A DNA stretch of 64,000 bases from assembly GCF_003788635.1 (NCBI RefSeq), contig NZ_AYKH01000042.1:1-64000 (forward strand), given 5' to 3'. Shown piece by piece: positions 62,926 through 64,000 of the stretch; position 1 is the first letter of the stretch, and each line of letters starts with the position of its first letter. The notes under the pieces are model-generated. The model worked only from the letters and a program-made list of their open reading frames with translations. It was not told the origin of the DNA and did not search any database. Both the position numbers and the translations under genes were made by a program. Source of the DNA: Salinisphaera orenii subsp. orenii MK-B5. GTDB taxonomy: Bacteria; Pseudomonadota; Gammaproteobacteria; Nevskiales; Salinisphaeraceae.

Positions 62926-64000
62926 TCAGGACAGACGCGTCAGGGCCAGCGTGATGGCGGCGCCGTCGATCTCGAAATGCTCGACCACTTCGCCCGCCGG
63001 TTCGTTCTCGGCCACATAGGCGGTGGCCAGCGTCTCCCGCGTCAGCGTCGCGTCGTGCGCGTCGATGGCACGGGCCAGCCCGGCGTCCGCGCTGTACTGC
63101 ACGCGGATGCGGTCGGCAACGTGGAAATCCGCCTGCTTGCGCAGCCGCTGTACCCGGTTGATCACTTCCCGCGCAAGACCACGCTCGCGCAGCGAATCGT
63201 GAAGTGTACTATCAAGTGCCACGGTAACGCCATCCTCGCGGCCCACCAGCCAGCCCTCGACGCCCTCGGCGGACACCACCAGGTCGTCCGGACCGAGCTC
63301 GATCGGCTCGCCGTCGGCCTCGATCGTGATCGCGCCGTCGCGCATGTAGGCGGCGATCGCATCGTCGTCCAGCGCGGCGACCGCAGCCGCCACCGGCTTC
63401 ATGCGCTTGCCCAGCCGCTTGCCCAGCCCCCGGAAGTCCGGCTTGGCGCTGCGCCGGACCAGATCGCCCGTGCCGGCGACGAACTCGATGGCGTCGACGT
63501 TGACCTCCTCGCGAACGATGGACGCCACCGCGTCGATATCCGCCCGCGCCACGCCCGGCTCCTCGACCACCAGGATGCGCGCCAGCGGCTGGCGCACGTT
63601 CACACCGGCCTCGTTGCGCAGCGCGAGCACGTTGGCCACCACCGCGCGCGCCAGCCGCATGCGCCGCTCCAGCGCCTCGTCGACCAGCGTCTCGTCCGCG
63701 GTCGGATAGTCGGTCAGATGCACCGAAGCCGGTTCGGAAGCGCCGGCGACGCGGGCGTAGAGCCAGTCCGAGAAGAACGGCGCGATCGGCGCCATCAGGG
63801 CCGCCACGTCGCGCAGGCAGGTGCGCGTGGTGTGATAGGCCGCCCGCTTGTCGGCGACCGCCGCATCGTCTTCGCCGGCGTCATCGTCGGCCCGGGCACC
63901 GGCCCAGAACCGCGCCCGCGAACGCCGGATGTACCAGTTGGACAGCGCGTCCACGAAGCGTTCGACCGCGCGCGCCGCGCGCGTGGGATTGTAGGCGTCG
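62926..64000 (-). CDS. ileS: Isoleucyl-tRNA synthetase, C-terminal part (type 2)
   Basis: The 3' portion of a class I synthetase that runs off the right edge; the frame stays open to position 64000. The visible 350 or so residues include AYNPTRAARAVERFVDALSN, WYIRRSRARFW, the anticodon-binding helices, and the C-terminal PDFRGLGKRLGKRMK region typical of eukaryote-like (type 2) IleRS. The zinc-binding cysteine cluster found at the end of E. coli-type IleRS is absent. Type 2 enzymes are often mupirocin-tolerant. The catalytic domain is outside the window. Confidence 0.88.
   Translation of the reverse strand, partial: DAYNPTRAARAVERFVDALSNWYIRRSRARFWAGARADDDAGEDDAAVADKRAAYHTTRTCLRDVAALMAPIAPFFSDWLYARVAGASEPASVHLTDYPTADETLVDEALERRMRLARAVVANVLALRNEAGVNVRQPLARILVVEEPGVARADIDAVASIVREEVNVDAIEFVAGTGDLVRRSAKPDFRGLGKRLGKRMKPVAAAVAALDDDAIAAYMRDGAITIEADGEPIELGPDDLVVSAEGVEGWLVGREDGVTVALDSTLHDSLRERGLAREVINRVQRLRKQADFHVADRIRVQYSADAGLARAIDAHDATLTRETLATAYVAENEPAGEVVEHFEIDGAAITLALTRLS

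Noticed and set aside
1-64000. tRNA, rRNA, CRISPR arrays, complete insertion sequences
   Set aside because: Looked for cloverleaf-like sequences, regular spaced repeats and transposase genes; none found by eye.

Overview
The window reads as chromosome from a high-GC, Gram-negative gammaproteobacterium. The evidence is the dapF-DUF484-xerC-hslV-hslU order, a metE/metR divergent pair, Fur and Zur, TonB-dependent uptake, and strong GC bias at third codon positions. A halophilic or marine lineage such as Salinisphaera or Halomonas relatives is plausible, but the genus cannot be fixed from the sequence alone. I saw no rRNA, tRNA, CRISPR array or complete insertion sequence.

Layout. 1-2 kb: an AT-rich, decayed OLD-family ATPase/TOPRIM nuclease gene. 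2.4-9.2 kb: a leftward catabolic operon (fused molybdopterin oxidoreductase/flavin reductase/ferredoxin, ornithine-cyclodeaminase-like protein, AtoE-type transporter) divergent from a LysR regulator. 9.4-12.1 kb: a HhH-GPD glycosylase and a PAS-GGDEF-EAL protein. 12.1-14.1 kb: a lower-GC patch with a GFA-family protein and a toxin-antitoxin pair in which both genes are damaged. 14.1-21 kb: housekeeping genes (DUF971, hslUV, xerC, DUF484, dapF), then a metal cluster (PCuAC lipoprotein divergent from merC-like and zur). 21.1-25.7 kb: a complete Liv-type ABC importer. 26.3-34.9 kb: a convergent seven-gene operon for isobutyryl-CoA (valine branch) degradation with its own binding protein and acyl-CoA ligase. 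35.7-41.7 kb: enoyl-CoA hydratase, membrane sulfatase-like enzyme, pyruvate carboxylase. 42.1-45.2 kb: ZIP transporter and TonB receptor behind a Zur-like operator. 45.7-47.1 kb: TetR and a paired SMR exporter. 47.4-51.8 kb: Trm112-like, PTPS-like, dihydroorotase, Fur and ATP sulfurylase. 52-58.6 kb: CDF exporter/ArsR, HAD hydrolase, gltX, LysR/quinone reductase and an intact YefM-YoeB pair. 58.7-64 kb: metE/metR, cysteine-free L31 and the 3' part of a type-2 ileS.

Three themes join distant genes. Zinc: Zur, two Zur-like operators, TonB/ZIP uptake, a CDF exporter with an ArsR sensor, and a cysteine-free L31. Branched short-chain acid use: ABC importer, ligase, dehydrogenases and pyruvate carboxylase. 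Decay and mobility: a nuclease pseudogene, a broken toxin-antitoxin pair, and two copies of a ~300-bp MITE-like repeat at 47.1 and 62.1 kb. The least explained gene set is the molybdopterin fusion operon at 2.4-9.2 kb.
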